Shown here piece after piece: positions 28,219 through 36,577 of a stretch of 64,000 nt of DNA. The stretch's first letter is position 1, and each line of letters begins with the position of its first letter. The position numbers and the translations under genes are program-made. The DNA is from SZUA-320 sp963707875 (lineage in GTDB: Bacteria > Gemmatimonadota > Gemmatimonadetes > Gemmatimonadales > GWC2-71-9). The notes beneath the pieces were generated by a model. It saw only the letters and a program-made list of their open reading frames with translations, made no database searches and had not been told where the DNA came from. The DNA lies in assembly GCA_963707875.1 (NCBI GenBank), contig CAVPRU010000001.1, positions 558,001-622,000 of the forward strand, given 5' to 3'.

Positions 28219-28292
28219 GGGTCCGTAGCTCAGCTGGATAGAGCGCTTGCCTCCGGAGCAAGAGGTCGCGCGTTCGAGTCGCGCCGGGCCCA
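28219..28292 (+). tRNA. tRNA-Arg (CCG)
   Basis: 74 nt. Acceptor GGGTCCG/CGGGCCC (one T-G); anticodon stem CTTGC/GCAAG with loop CTCCGGA, anticodon CCG. T-arm GCGCG/CGCGC. Last of the seven tRNAs; a terminator follows. Confidence 0.95.
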
Positions 28293-28301
28293 TGCTGGAA
28301 C

Positions 28302-28339
28302 AACACCCCGCCGTCACTGGTGACGAGCGGGGTGTTCTT
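28302..28339. terminator. Bidirectional terminator after the tRNA cluster
   Basis: AACACCCCGC pairs with GCGGGGTGTT (28302-28311 with 28327-28336); the loop itself holds a smaller CGTCAC/GTGACG pair. TTCTTG follows on the plus strand. It lies between the tRNA cluster and the convergent histidine kinase and can serve both. Confidence 0.75.
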
Positions 28340-28347
28340 GTGCGGCT

Positions 28348-30060
28348 TCAAGCCTGCGGGCCCCCCTTCGGGTGTGGCAGTGCCACGACGAACAGCGCCC
28401 CGCCGTCGCTGGGCGCCTCGGCCCACACCCGGCCCCCGTGCCGCTCCACCACCTGTTTGACGATCGCCAGCCCCAGCCCGAACCCCGCAGCCTTGGTGCG
28501 CCCGCCACCCCGGGTGTAGGGCTCGAAGATCTGACTGGCATCCTCCGGCGAGAAACCGGGGCCGTGATCCCGGACCGAATAGAAAACGCGGTCGGCATCG
28601 CGCCACCCCGATACCTCGATTCTGGCATCCACTGCTGGCCCGGCAAACTTCATTGCGTTGCCGATCAGATTGACCCATACCTGCCGGAGCAGCAGCGGAT
28701 CCCCCATGGCCGGCGGCAACGGCCCGCATTCGAGCGTCCCCGTCCATTGGAATTCAGGGGTCAGCTCCGCGACCACCTCACCCACCAGCGCCTCCATCTC
28801 CACCGGGGTCGGGGTGAGCGCCACCCGGCGGGCCCGGCCAAGGTCCATCAGGTCCATCAGCATCCGGTTCATGGAGGAGACCCCGCTCCGGACCCCACCG
28901 ATCAGCTCGCTCCCGTTGGGACCGAGCGCGCCGGCGTATTCCTCTTCGAGCAGTTCGGAGTACCCCAGCATCGCCTGGAGCGGGCCCCGCAGGTCGTGGG
29001 ACACCACCATCTGCACCGTCTCCAGGTATTGATTGGCGTACTCCAGTTCGCGGGTCCGCTCCCGGACGGCGGCTCGAAGATCGACCTGCCCGATGGCCAG
29101 GGTGATGAGGATCGCCAGGGAGAACCCGGCCGCCAGGATCAGGCCGCCCAGCGAGGCCGCCTGGAACACTCGATCGTGGAGTTCGGCCTCCACCTCAGCC
29201 TGATCCCGCTTGACCACCAGGCCAAGGGTGCCCGAATCAAGGCTCGTGGCGGCGGCGTAGACCGGCTCCCCCCGGTAGTCACTATAGGAGGTAAAGGAGT
29301 CGGCTCCGCCGAAGACCTGCAGGGCCTTCGCGCCGTCAAGCTCGTTGAGCCCTTTCCGGAAGGCGATCGGTGCCGTGGTGTCGTGCCGGAGCGGGCTCAG
29401 GTAGAGGACGCTGTCCAGACTCCAGCGCACCAGCAGAGCCTCCGAGGTGCTCCCCAGAATCGGCCAGGTCTCGAGGTAAGCATAAAGCCAGTCCGCCGCG
29501 GCCTCGGTCAGTACCGCAAGGCCATCTCTGCTCGGGAGAGGGGCGGCAAAGGCCACCAGTTCCTCCTCACCGAGTCGATACATCCGCATCCCCGACCGCC
29601 CCTCCCGGAGCACCCGGGTCGCGAGGGGGATGACGCCGGCGTCGAGCTCCGACCCCAGCCCGTTGGCCCAGAGCACCACATTGAGACGGTTGTCCAGAAT
29701 CTGGACTTTCCGAAGCCGCTGGGTCGAGAGCACGGCCAAGAGGGCAGCCTCGGTGTCGCGCACATCCAGTGCCCCGCTCGGCGACGCGAGGGCGCGATGG
29801 AGCGCCGGCAGGCGACCCACCAGTTCCGCATCCCGGAGTCCGTCCCCCCGCCACTCCTGAATTGCGAGGGTACGGAGCCGGACCGATTGCACCAGTTCCT
29901 GCTCCACCTGGGCCACCAACCGGGCCCGTTCCCTGGGCTTGAATACCAGGAGGAAGTAGGCCGCCACCAGGACGGCCAGAACTACGGCAGCGGCCGAGAC
30001 GGCCACCACTGCTCGATGGGTGTTGCCGTGCGTCTCAACTCGGGATGGGACAGGGTCCAC
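28348..30060 (-). CDS. Membrane sensor histidine kinase
   Basis: A 570-residue kinase from GTG 30060, set by the strong site AAAGGAGGT nine bases upstream. Two transmembrane helices (about residues 18-40 and 305-327) flank a 265-residue periplasmic sensor of dCache-like size that contains LVVKRDQAEVEAEL at its end. The cytoplasmic part has a HisKA box MVVSHDLRGPLQAMLGYSELLEEE and an HATPase with NLIGNAMKFAG (N box), DHGPGFSPED (G1) and GFGLGLAIVKQVVERHGG (G2). No response regulator gene adjoins it, so it is an orphan kinase here. Ligand unknown. Confidence 0.92.
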   Translation of the reverse strand: MDPVPSRVETHGNTHRAVVAVSAAAVVLAVLVAAYFLLVFKPRERARLVAQVEQELVQSVRLRTLAIQEWRGDGLRDAELVGRLPALHRALASPSGALDVRDTEAALLAVLSTQRLRKVQILDNRLNVVLWANGLGSELDAGVIPLATRVLREGRSGMRMYRLGEEELVAFAAPLPSRDGLAVLTEAAADWLYAYLETWPILGSTSEALLVRWSLDSVLYLSPLRHDTTAPIAFRKGLNELDGAKALQVFGGADSFTSYSDYRGEPVYAAATSLDSGTLGLVVKRDQAEVEAELHDRVFQAASLGGLILAAGFSLAILITLAIGQVDLRAAVRERTRELEYANQYLETVQMVVSHDLRGPLQAMLGYSELLEEEYAGALGPNGSELIGGVRSGVSSMNRMLMDLMDLGRARRVALTPTPVEMEALVGEVVAELTPEFQWTGTLECGPLPPAMGDPLLLRQVWVNLIGNAMKFAGPAVDARIEVSGWRDADRVFYSVRDHGPGFSPEDASQIFEPYTRGGGRTKAAGFGLGLAIVKQVVERHGGRVWAEAPSDGGALFVVALPHPKGGPQA

Positions 30061-30080
30061 CGTGGGTTACCTCCTTTCAC

Positions 30081-30109
30081 ACAATGGGCAAAGCGGGAGC
30101 AGATGTAAA
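30081..30109 (-). promoter_or_regulatory. Possible promoter for the histidine kinase
   Basis: On the minus strand TTTACA (30109-30104), 17-nt spacer, CATTGT (30086-30081). The start would lie only about 14 nt before the GTG, leaving just enough room for the ribosome site. Confidence 0.35.
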
Positions 30110-30132
30110 CCAGGTGAAACACGACTGGGTCC

Positions 30133-30171
30133 CCAAAAAGAAAACTGGCCACCCCGTGAGGAGCGGCCAGT
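30133..30171 (-). terminator. Intrinsic terminator of the PEP-CTERM gene
   Basis: Read on the minus strand: ACTGGCC and GGCCAGT arms with an inner CTCC/GGGG pair, followed by TTTTCTTTTT. It lies 26 nt beyond the PEP-CTERM stop codon and is one of the two strongest terminators in the window. Confidence 0.85.
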
Positions 30172-30196
30172 CTGTGCCTTGCGGAGGCTCTGAGGA

Positions 30197-30901
30197 TCAG
30201 GTGGGAACGCCCGGCTTCTTGCGGCGCCGGATGACTCCGGCCACCCCAAGTCCCACCAGCCCGGTCGCGAGCAAGGCCATCGAGGCCGGCTCGGGCACGC
30301 TGGAGACCGAGAAGACCACGTCGTTGAAGTCCTTGTCACCCTGGAATTTCAGGTCCTCGAACCCGATGACGGTGGAGCCGGCCGCGGCGGTGTTCCCGTA
30401 GCCAAGGCCATTCCATTCAGCCGAGGTCAGGAAGGCGGCGTGGAGCTTCCTGTCCCAGTTACGGGAGGCCGCACCGGTAAAGTACATCTTCTCGAACTGG
30501 AAGAAATCTTCAATCGATTCCCCCGACAGCCCACCTTTCGGACAGGGGATCTCCGGGCTGCCCCAGATCGTCGAGCAGAGTCCGAAGACGACCTCGGTGC
30601 CCGCAATCCAGTCAAAAGTGAACGAGGACGGGGCCCCGACCCCGGTGCCACCCCCGATATACATCAGACTCAGTCCTGGGCCACCACTCGAAGGGGTGGT
30701 CAGGGCGTACAGCCGGTTGTTGTTGGCCGCCAGGGAGTACAGGAAGCTCACCGTCACTTTGCTGTAGGGGGCGACGTAGACCGAGGAGGTTACCCACGCG
30801 CCAAGGCTCGGCGGATCAGCGTGGAGGGTGGTTGGGGCCACCAGAGCGGCAGCAACCACAGCGGCAGAAAGGCGGGTGCGCAGGGACATCGGGGTCACCA
30901 T
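30197..30901 (-). CDS. PEP-CTERM sorting-domain protein with DUF4114-like domain
   Basis: A 234-residue exported protein (ATG 30901; 30889 is an alternative). Signal peptide ends near TTLHADP. Residues about 165-200 contain STVIGFEDLKFQGDKDFNDVVF across them, the DUF4114 pattern whose DxDxND acids probably bind calcium. The C-terminus is a PEP-CTERM tripartite signal: VPEPASMALLATGLVGLG, a hydrophobic helix, then RRRKK. Such proteins are cut by exosortase and exported to the surface or exopolysaccharide. The exosortase here is 23 kb away. A sigma-54-like site precedes the gene and a strong terminator ends it, so it is a single-gene unit. Confidence 0.92.
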   Translation of the reverse strand: MVTPMSLRTRLSAAVVAAALVAPTTLHADPPSLGAWVTSSVYVAPYSKVTVSFLYSLAANNNRLYALTTPSSGGPGLSLMYIGGGTGVGAPSSFTFDWIAGTEVVFGLCSTIWGSPEIPCPKGGLSGESIEDFFQFEKMYFTGAASRNWDRKLHAAFLTSAEWNGLGYGNTAAAGSTVIGFEDLKFQGDKDFNDVVFSVSSVPEPASMALLATGLVGLGVAGVIRRRKKPGVPT

Positions 30902-30944
30902 TGGGAGTGGCGTCGGGTGATTAGTGTAAAGCTTCCAGTCCCGT

Positions 30945-30962
30945 ACGCAATTCTTACACCCA
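30945..30962 (-). promoter_or_regulatory. Sigma-54-like promoter before the PEP-CTERM gene
   Basis: On the minus strand GG (30960-30959), ten bases, GC (30948-30947), reading GGTGTAAGAATTGC; the -12 half TTGC is exact and the -24 half has GG. It lies 46 nt before the ATG at 30901. Confidence 0.5.
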
Positions 30963-31094
30963 GGCCCCGCACCGGCTAAGTCAATGTCTTTCCAACACTT
31001 TCACGTTAAGATATCACAATCAGTCGTTTCATTCACTCCACACCCATTCCAAACCGTGGACTTCGCGCATCAACCTCGAAAGGTGGACCGGGAC

Positions 31095-32219
31095 TCACCC
31101 GAAGGGCCGCGGCATCAAACACAGGACAAGAAGGGTGAGACAGGTGATCCCGATCAGCCGTCGGCTGGTGGGAAGGGTGCCGGAGTCGATGATGACCGGC
31201 GGGTGGGTTACCCGCCCTCCCCCGACCAGGAACGCCAGGCCGAGCCAGGCATACCAGCCGGGCGCCGCCTGAGCCAGGTACACCAAGGCGACGACCGCAG
31301 CCCAGGCAACCCCGCGTTGACCCCGACCCAGGAGGCCATAGGCGATGTGCCCACCGTCCAGCTGGCTCAGGGGCACCAGATTGAGACCGGTCAGGAGCAT
31401 CCCGACCCAGCCAGCGAAAGCGGGAGGGCTCAGGTGCACCGCGGCGGTTCCCGGGAGCACCAGATCGCGCAGCCAGCCGGTCAGCAATGATTCGCCGAGG
31501 AAAACCGGGTACCCGGCCAGGGTGACATAGCTCGGATCGGCCCCGGCGACGATCGGAATCCGCTCCGAGATCGAGTACCCCCAGGCCAGCACCAGCACGG
31601 CCATCACGAACCCGGCCAGCGGACCGGCTGCCCCCACATCGAGAAGCTGCCGGCGATCCAGCACCGGGCTCCGGAGCCGGATGAACGCCCCGAGACTCCC
31701 CACCGGTGAGAGGCTGGGGGGGACGGGAATGAAGAACGGTGGGGTGACATCGATGGCATAGCGTCGGGCCGTCAAGTAATGCCCCAGCTCGTGTACTAAC
31801 AGGATGGCCAGCAGCGGCACCGCGAAGGACCAGCCCGAGAGGAGCAGCCGCCAGTCTCCGGTGGCCACGTCCGAGAAGTACCGGGTCGCCGCCACCGCCT
31901 GGGAGAGCAGGGTGTTGCCGGTGACCGGAGCCCAGGCCCCGTTCAGCACCGCCCCGGCCCCCATGGTACAGACCAGAGTGAGAATCAGGAGCCCCACGTG
32001 GAGCCACCACCTGGGGGACTTGCCGCCCAGAGCCCGGACCAGCACGAGGCGGGTCTCCCCCGGATCGGCCCAGTACCAGGCCCCGTCCCACGCCTCCAGC
32101 GCCCGGGCCAATGCGGGGGTTGGCCCCCTGGAGTCATCCCGAACGATGGCATCGGTGATCTCCCGGTTTCCCGACTGGAGGGTCCGCCAGGCCGAGAAGT
32201 GGGTGGTCAGGCCCTCCAT
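31095..32219 (-). CDS. Site-2 protease family (M50) zinc metallopeptidase
   Basis: A 374-residue multi-pass membrane protein. The zinc motif HELGHYLTARRY lies in a helix near residue 143, and the second ligand region NLVPLSQLDGGHIAYGLLG near residue 280. PPFFIPVPPSLSPVGSLGAFIRLRS is the loop found in plant EGY-like and cyanobacterial S2P members (residues about 159-183). The first 70 residues are soluble. It should cut membrane-spanning substrates; no anti-sigma factor is adjacent to name one. The ATG has AAGGGGGC upstream. Only 8 bp separate it from the longest possible rho frame on the other strand. Confidence 0.9.
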   Translation of the reverse strand: MEGLTTHFSAWRTLQSGNREITDAIVRDDSRGPTPALARALEAWDGAWYWADPGETRLVLVRALGGKSPRWWLHVGLLILTLVCTMGAGAVLNGAWAPVTGNTLLSQAVAATRYFSDVATGDWRLLLSGWSFAVPLLAILLVHELGHYLTARRYAIDVTPPFFIPVPPSLSPVGSLGAFIRLRSPVLDRRQLLDVGAAGPLAGFVMAVLVLAWGYSISERIPIVAGADPSYVTLAGYPVFLGESLLTGWLRDLVLPGTAAVHLSPPAFAGWVGMLLTGLNLVPLSQLDGGHIAYGLLGRGQRGVAWAAVVALVYLAQAAPGWYAWLGLAFLVGGGRVTHPPVIIDSGTLPTSRRLIGITCLTLLVLCLMPRPFG

Positions 32220-32227
32220 TTGCCCCC

Positions 32228-32256
32228 TTGACGCGGGGTCGACCGGGGGTTAGTGT
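32228..32256 (+). promoter_or_regulatory. Putative sigma-70 promoter for rho
   Basis: TTGACG (32228-32233), 17-nt spacer, TAGTGT (32251-32256). If used, transcription starts near 32263 and the TTG at 32228 cannot be the rho start codon. Confidence 0.45.
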
Positions 32257-33694
32257 TGCAAATCGTCCTAATCATACGCCTCAGCAAAGACCTCCCCTGA
32301 CAAACAGACGCTCACGCAACTCCGGCCACGCCGGAGGCTCCGGCACCCGCAAGCCCCCACCCCATCGGCATCGTCCCCACCGGCCTGACCACCTTCCGGA
32401 AGACGAACCCGAACCCGGGGATACGCCCGAGGGCCCCGCTGTCGATATCGCCGAGCTGAAGCAGAAATCGGTGACCGAGCTCAACGAGCTCGCGCAACAA
32501 CTCAACATCGTCAACTACTCCGGCCTTCGCAAGCAGGATCTGATCTTCCGGATCGAGCAGTCGCTGCTCGAATCGGACACCGTGATCCGGGGCGAGGGCG
32601 TCCTGGAAATCCTGCCCGAGGGGTATGGGTTCCTCCGCAGTCAGGACTGGAACTATCTGTACGGGCCGGACGACATCTACGTCAGCCCGAGCCAGATCAA
32701 GCGGTTCGACCTGCGGACCGGCGACACGATCAAGGGCCAGGTTCGCCCCCCCAAGGAGGGCGAGCGGTACCTCGCCCTGCTCAAGGTCGAGAGCGTCAAT
32801 TTTGACGCGCCCGAGAAGACCAAGCACCGGATCGCCTTCGACAACCTCCGGCCCCGGTATCCCGACGCCAAGCTGACCCTCGAGCGGATCGAGGTGCCCG
32901 ATCTTTCGATGCGGGTGGTCGACCTCCTCTCCCCGATCGGCATGGGCCAGCGCGGCCTGATCGTGGCGCCGCCCAAGGCCGGCAAGACCATCCTGCTGCA
33001 GAAGCTCGCCAACGCGATCTCGGCCAACCACCCGGAGTGTCTCCTGGTGGTGCTGCTGATCGACGAGCGGCCCGAAGAAGTCACCGACATGCAGGAGAAC
33101 GTCCTGGGGGCCGAGGTCATCGCCTCGACCTTCGACGAGCCGGCGGATCGGCACGTCCAGGTGGCGGACATGGTCATCGAGAAGGCCAAGCGGCTGGTCG
33201 AGCACGGCCGGGATGTGATCATCCTGCTCGACTCGATCACCCGGCTGGCCCGGGCCCACAACGTGGTGGTGCCCCACTCCGGCAAGATCCTGTCCGGCGG
33301 GGTCGACGCCAACGCGCTCCAGAAGCCCAAGCGGTTCTTCGGCGCCGCCCGGAACATCGAGGGAGGCGGCTCGCTGACCATCATCGCCACCGCCCTGATC
33401 GACACCGGGAGCCGGATGGACGAGGTGATCTTCGAGGAGTTCAAGGGCACCGGCAACATGGAGCTGGTGCTCGACCGCCGGCTGGCGGACCGCCGGATCT
33501 GGCCCGCGATCGACATCCAGAAGTCGGGCACCCGCAAGGAGGAGCTCCTGATGGACAAGGACGAACTGGCCCGGACCTACCTGCTCCGGAACTTCCTGGC
33601 GGACATGCCGCCGGTCGAAGCGATGGAGTTCCTGATCGAGCGGCTCAAGCGGACCAAGACCAACAAGGACTTCTTCGCGACCATGAATCAGTAG
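32228..33694 (+). CDS. rho: Transcription termination factor Rho
   Basis: Hexameric RNA helicase, up to 488 residues. The Rho N-terminal helix bundle begins at VDIAELKQKSVTELNELAQ (about residue 72), then the cold-shock RNA-binding fold with EGYGFLRS, then the RecA-like ATPase: Walker A APPKAGKTILL, LIDERPEEVTDM, Walker B ILLDSITRLARAHN, and the R-loop region VLSGGVDANALQKPKRFFGAARNIEGGGSLT (about residues 355-385). The first 70 residues are an Arg/His/Pro-rich head. No ATG or GTG precedes the N-terminal domain in frame; TTG 32228 gives the longest frame, and CTG 32297 fits better if the promoter at 32228 is real. The start is therefore unsure. Confidence 0.95.
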   Translation: MTRGRPGVSVANRPNHTPQQRPPLTNRRSRNSGHAGGSGTRKPPPHRHRPHRPDHLPEDEPEPGDTPEGPAVDIAELKQKSVTELNELAQQLNIVNYSGLRKQDLIFRIEQSLLESDTVIRGEGVLEILPEGYGFLRSQDWNYLYGPDDIYVSPSQIKRFDLRTGDTIKGQVRPPKEGERYLALLKVESVNFDAPEKTKHRIAFDNLRPRYPDAKLTLERIEVPDLSMRVVDLLSPIGMGQRGLIVAPPKAGKTILLQKLANAISANHPECLLVVLLIDERPEEVTDMQENVLGAEVIASTFDEPADRHVQVADMVIEKAKRLVEHGRDVIILLDSITRLARAHNVVVPHSGKILSGGVDANALQKPKRFFGAARNIEGGGSLTIIATALIDTGSRMDEVIFEEFKGTGNMELVLDRRLADRRIWPAIDIQKSGTRKEELLMDKDELARTYLLRNFLADMPPVEAMEFLIERLKRTKTNKDFFATMNQ

Positions 33695-33723
33695 CGGCCC
33701 ACCCCGTGGGGCCTGCGAGTTTG

Positions 33724-33750
33724 ACGGGCGGGGCGGTCCCCCGCCCGTTT
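33724..33750 (+). terminator. Hairpin after rho
   Basis: A perfect 10-bp stem, ACGGGCGGGG with CCCCGCCCGT, and a 5-nt loop, followed by TT then A. The T-run is short, so termination may be partial; ruvX starts 12 nt later. Confidence 0.55.
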
Positions 33751-33761
33751 ACGTTTCCCGC

Positions 33762-34205
33762 ATGGCCATTCCCACCCAGGGCCGGGTCCTCGCCGTCGAC
33801 TGGGGCGAACTCCGGATCGGACTCGCCCACAGCGACGAGCTCCAACTCATCGCCACTCCACTCGATACCCTGGTCCGGCGCCGGGGGAAGCGATTCCCGA
33901 TGCCCGGCTTTCTGGCGCACTGCGCCCGGTTGTCTCCGGTGGGGCTGGTGGTGGGGTACCCGCTGGACGAGGAGGGCGGAGAGGGCGCCAGTGGCCAGGC
34001 CGCCCGGGAACTGTCCGAGTTGCTGGCCCATCGCACCCAGCTGCCGGTGGAACTCTGGGACGAGCGGATGAGCACCGTCGCGGCGCTCGACTCGATCCGG
34101 CATCAGGGCGGTCGGACCCGGGGTCGGAGAGAGGAGGTCGACGCCATTGCCGCCACGGTCGTCCTCCAGGGCTGGCTCGAGGCCCGCCGTCAGGAAGCTC
34201 GCTGA
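33762..34205 (+). CDS. ruvX: Putative pre-16S rRNA nuclease, YqgF/RuvX family
   Basis: A 147-residue cytoplasmic protein with an RNase H-like fold. The first catalytic Asp is in GRVLAVDWGELRIGLA, a central Glu segment follows GLVVGYPLDEEG, WDERMST carries the conserved DER motif, and the C-terminal EEVDAIAATVVLQGWL supplies the last Asp. YqgF matures the 5' end of 16S rRNA in E. coli. It is followed after 1 nt by mltG, a pairing common in other bacteria. Confidence 0.9.
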   Translation: MAIPTQGRVLAVDWGELRIGLAHSDELQLIATPLDTLVRRRGKRFPMPGFLAHCARLSPVGLVVGYPLDEEGGEGASGQAARELSELLAHRTQLPVELWDERMSTVAALDSIRHQGGRTRGRREEVDAIAATVVLQGWLEARRQEAR

Positions 34206-34206
34206 T

Positions 34207-35166
34207 ATGCGATTCGTCCCGCTGTTCCTGCTGGTGGCGTCCGCCTGCACTCCCGAGCCGGGGCCCCCGGTCCGAGTCACCATCCCCCACGGCAGCAGCT
34301 TCTCGGCGGTGCGCGACACCCTATCCAACCGCGGCCTGTTGGGTTCATCGACCTGGTTCCGCCTTCTGGCCCGGGCCCGGGGAATTGACCGGGCGCTCAA
34401 GCCCGGGGTCTACCACCTGACTCCAGGGACCTCCGCCTGGGGGCTGCTCGATATCCTGACCCGGGGTGAGGGGGTCATGGTCCGGTTCACGGTGCCGGAA
34501 GGCCTCAGGCTCCGGGAGATCGCGGCGTTGGCGGAGGACCGCCTCGCCATTCCGGTCGACAGCTTCCTCCGCGCCGCCAGCGACCCGGCCCTGCTGGCGC
34601 GGTTGGGTCCGGGACTGGGCAGCGCGGAGGGATACCTCGCGCCTGAGACCTATACCCTGCCGGCCCTCGCCACCGCGGCCGAGTTGGTGGAGGCGATGGC
34701 GGACCAGTTCCTGGCGGGGTGGGATCCGACCTGGGACGACTCCCTCCGGGCGGGCGGCCTGACGCGACACGAGGCCGTGACCCTGGCCTCGATCGTCGAG
34801 GGCGAGGCCAAGGCCGACGAAGAGCGACCCATGGTTGCGCGGGTCTACCTCAACCGGTTGCGGATCGGGATGCCGCTCCAGGCTGATCCCACCGTCCAGT
34901 ACGCCCTGGCCGAACGCCGGGGCGCCCGCACCAGCCGGGTCCTGTTCGAAGATCTGGAGATTGACTCGCCCTACAACACCTATCGTCACTCAGGCCTCCC
35001 GCCCGGGCCGATCGGTGCACCGGGCCGGCGGAGTCTGGAGGCGGTGATGGCCCCGGCCGACGGCCCCTGGCTCTATTTCGTCGCGAGTGGCGATGGCAAG
35101 CACACGTTCAGCCGGACTTATGGCGATCATCTGCGGGCGGTGGCCAAGGCCCGCCGCGCCCAATAG
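34207..35166 (+). CDS. mltG: Endolytic murein transglycosylase MltG
   Basis: A 319-residue protein from ATG 34207, right after the ruvX stop. The YceG-like domain shows LKPGVYHLTPG, VPEGLRLREIAAL, EGYLAPETY, and the catalytic Glu segment ASIVEGEAKADEERPMVARVYLNRL spanning about residues 197-221, then PLQADPTVQYAL and SPYNTYRHSGLPPGPI. It cleaves nascent glycan strands and so sets their length. Most family members have a transmembrane helix; here the N-terminus is a lipoprotein signal (LLVASAC), implying lipid anchoring. Confidence 0.93.
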   Translation: MRFVPLFLLVASACTPEPGPPVRVTIPHGSSFSAVRDTLSNRGLLGSSTWFRLLARARGIDRALKPGVYHLTPGTSAWGLLDILTRGEGVMVRFTVPEGLRLREIAALAEDRLAIPVDSFLRAASDPALLARLGPGLGSAEGYLAPETYTLPALATAAELVEAMADQFLAGWDPTWDDSLRAGGLTRHEAVTLASIVEGEAKADEERPMVARVYLNRLRIGMPLQADPTVQYALAERRGARTSRVLFEDLEIDSPYNTYRHSGLPPGPIGAPGRRSLEAVMAPADGPWLYFVASGDGKHTFSRTYGDHLRAVAKARRAQ

Positions 35167-35194
35167 CTTTCGCTCCCGCTCCCCCCGAGGCCTC

Positions 35195-35893
35195 ATGCTC
35201 GACAAGGTATTTCCTGACGCCCGTTCCGCCCTGACCGACCTCCGGGACGACATGACCCTCCTGGTCGGCGGGTTCGGGCTGTGCGGCATTCCCAACGAAC
35301 TGATCGCCGCGGTGCGCGATCTTGGGCCCAGGCGGTTGACCTGCGTCAGCAACAATGCCGGCACCACCGATCATGGCCTGGTCCATCTGCTGCGCAACGA
35401 TCAGGTCCGGAAGATGGTGAGCAGCTATGTCGGCGAGAACGAGGTCTTCGAACAGCTGATGCTCTCAGGCAGGCTCGAGGTGGAGTTGACGCCCCAGGGC
35501 ACCTTGGCGGAGCGGATCCGGGCCGGGGGAGCCGGGATCCCGGCCTTCTTCACTCCGACCGGGGTCGGCACCCTGGTGGCCGAGGGGAAGGAAGTCCGCG
35601 AGTTTGACGGTCGATCCTACCTGATGGAGCGGGGCATCCGGGGTGACTTCGCGCTGATCCACGCCTGGAAAGGCGATCGACAGGGTAACCTGGTCTTCCG
35701 GAAGACTTCCCGGAACTTCGCCCCGATGATGGCCACCGCGGGGCGGATTACCGTGGCCGAGGTGGAGCACCTGGTCGAGCCCGGCGAGCTGGAGCCCGAC
35801 CAGATCCACACCCCCGGGGTATTCGTCCAGCGGGTGGTGGCCTGCCGGGTCCTCGAGAAACGGATCGAACGCCGCACCGTGAGGAAGCGCTGA
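35195..35893 (+). CDS. scoA: 3-oxoacid CoA-transferase subunit A
   Basis: A 232-residue subunit. The ATG at 35195 begins MLDKVFPDA; the family glycine loop LLVGGFGLCGIPNELI is near residue 20, followed by LTCVSNNAGTTDHGL and MVSSYVGENEVFEQ. TPQGTLAERIRAGGAGIPAFFTPTGVGT (residues about 98-125) is typical of SCOT/AtoD proteins. With subunit B it moves CoA from succinyl-CoA or acetyl-CoA to acetoacetate or similar acids. Coupled to subunit B by TGATG. AtoE-like transporter genes lie convergent downstream, supporting short-chain acid use. Confidence 0.92.
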   Translation: MLDKVFPDARSALTDLRDDMTLLVGGFGLCGIPNELIAAVRDLGPRRLTCVSNNAGTTDHGLVHLLRNDQVRKMVSSYVGENEVFEQLMLSGRLEVELTPQGTLAERIRAGGAGIPAFFTPTGVGTLVAEGKEVREFDGRSYLMERGIRGDFALIHAWKGDRQGNLVFRKTSRNFAPMMATAGRITVAEVEHLVEPGELEPDQIHTPGVFVQRVVACRVLEKRIERRTVRKR

Positions 35894-36534
35894 TGGACGC
35901 CCGCGAGCGGATCGTCCGCCGGGCCGCCCAAGAGCTGCTCTCCCTGACCCCCGAGACCGGGTTCTACGTCAACCTGGGCATCGGGATGCCCACCATGATC
36001 GCCAACCACGTCCCGGAAGGGGTTCCGGTCATCCTGCAATCGGAAAACGGGATGCTCGGCGTCGGACCCTACCCGTTCGAGGGGGACGAGGATCCCGACC
36101 TGATCAACGCCGGGAAGGAGACGGTCTCCGAGCTGCCGGGAACCTCGTACTTCAGCAGTGCCGACTCGTTCGCCATGATCCGGGGGGGGCACATCGGGCT
36201 CTGCATCCTGGGCGCCCTCGAGGTCTCGGCCCGGGGGGATCTGGCCAACTGGATGGTGCCGGGGAAGATGGTCAAGGGCATGGGGGGCGCGATGGACCTG
36301 GTGGCCGGGGCCCGCCGAGTGGTGGTGATCATGGAGCACCAGACCCGGAAGGGTGAGCCCAAGATCCTCAATCGGTGTTCCCTGCCCCTGACCGGGATCC
36401 GATGCGTCCACCGGATCATCACCGAACTCGCCGTGCTCGACGTGGTGCCGGAGGGACTGCGGGTGGTGGAGCTGATGGCCGGGGTCAGCGCCTCCGAGCT
36501 TCAGGCTGCCACCGAGCCCGCTCTTGTCTTCTAG
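35893..36534 (+). CDS. scoB: 3-oxoacid CoA-transferase subunit B
   Basis: A 213-residue subunit whose ATG overlaps the subunit A stop codon. The catalytic Glu is in LQSENGMLGVGPYP; NLGIGMPTMIANHVPEG and MIRGGHIGLCILGALEVSARGDLANWMVPGKMVKGMGGAMDL (about residues 95-137) are the expected CoA-transferase stretches. Together with subunit A it gives ketone-body or acetoacetate activation in the cytoplasm. Regulation not visible. Confidence 0.93.
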   Translation: MDARERIVRRAAQELLSLTPETGFYVNLGIGMPTMIANHVPEGVPVILQSENGMLGVGPYPFEGDEDPDLINAGKETVSELPGTSYFSSADSFAMIRGGHIGLCILGALEVSARGDLANWMVPGKMVKGMGGAMDLVAGARRVVVIMEHQTRKGEPKILNRCSLPLTGIRCVHRIITELAVLDVVPEGLRVVELMAGVSASELQAATEPALVF

Positions 36535-36577
36535 GAGGTTCGCTCATTCCTCGGGCGCGGGGCTCCCACCCAACTCT

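Noticed and set aside
27552..28317. Several 60-90 codon frames over the tRNA cluster
   Set aside because: They overlap well-formed tRNA genes and have no other support.
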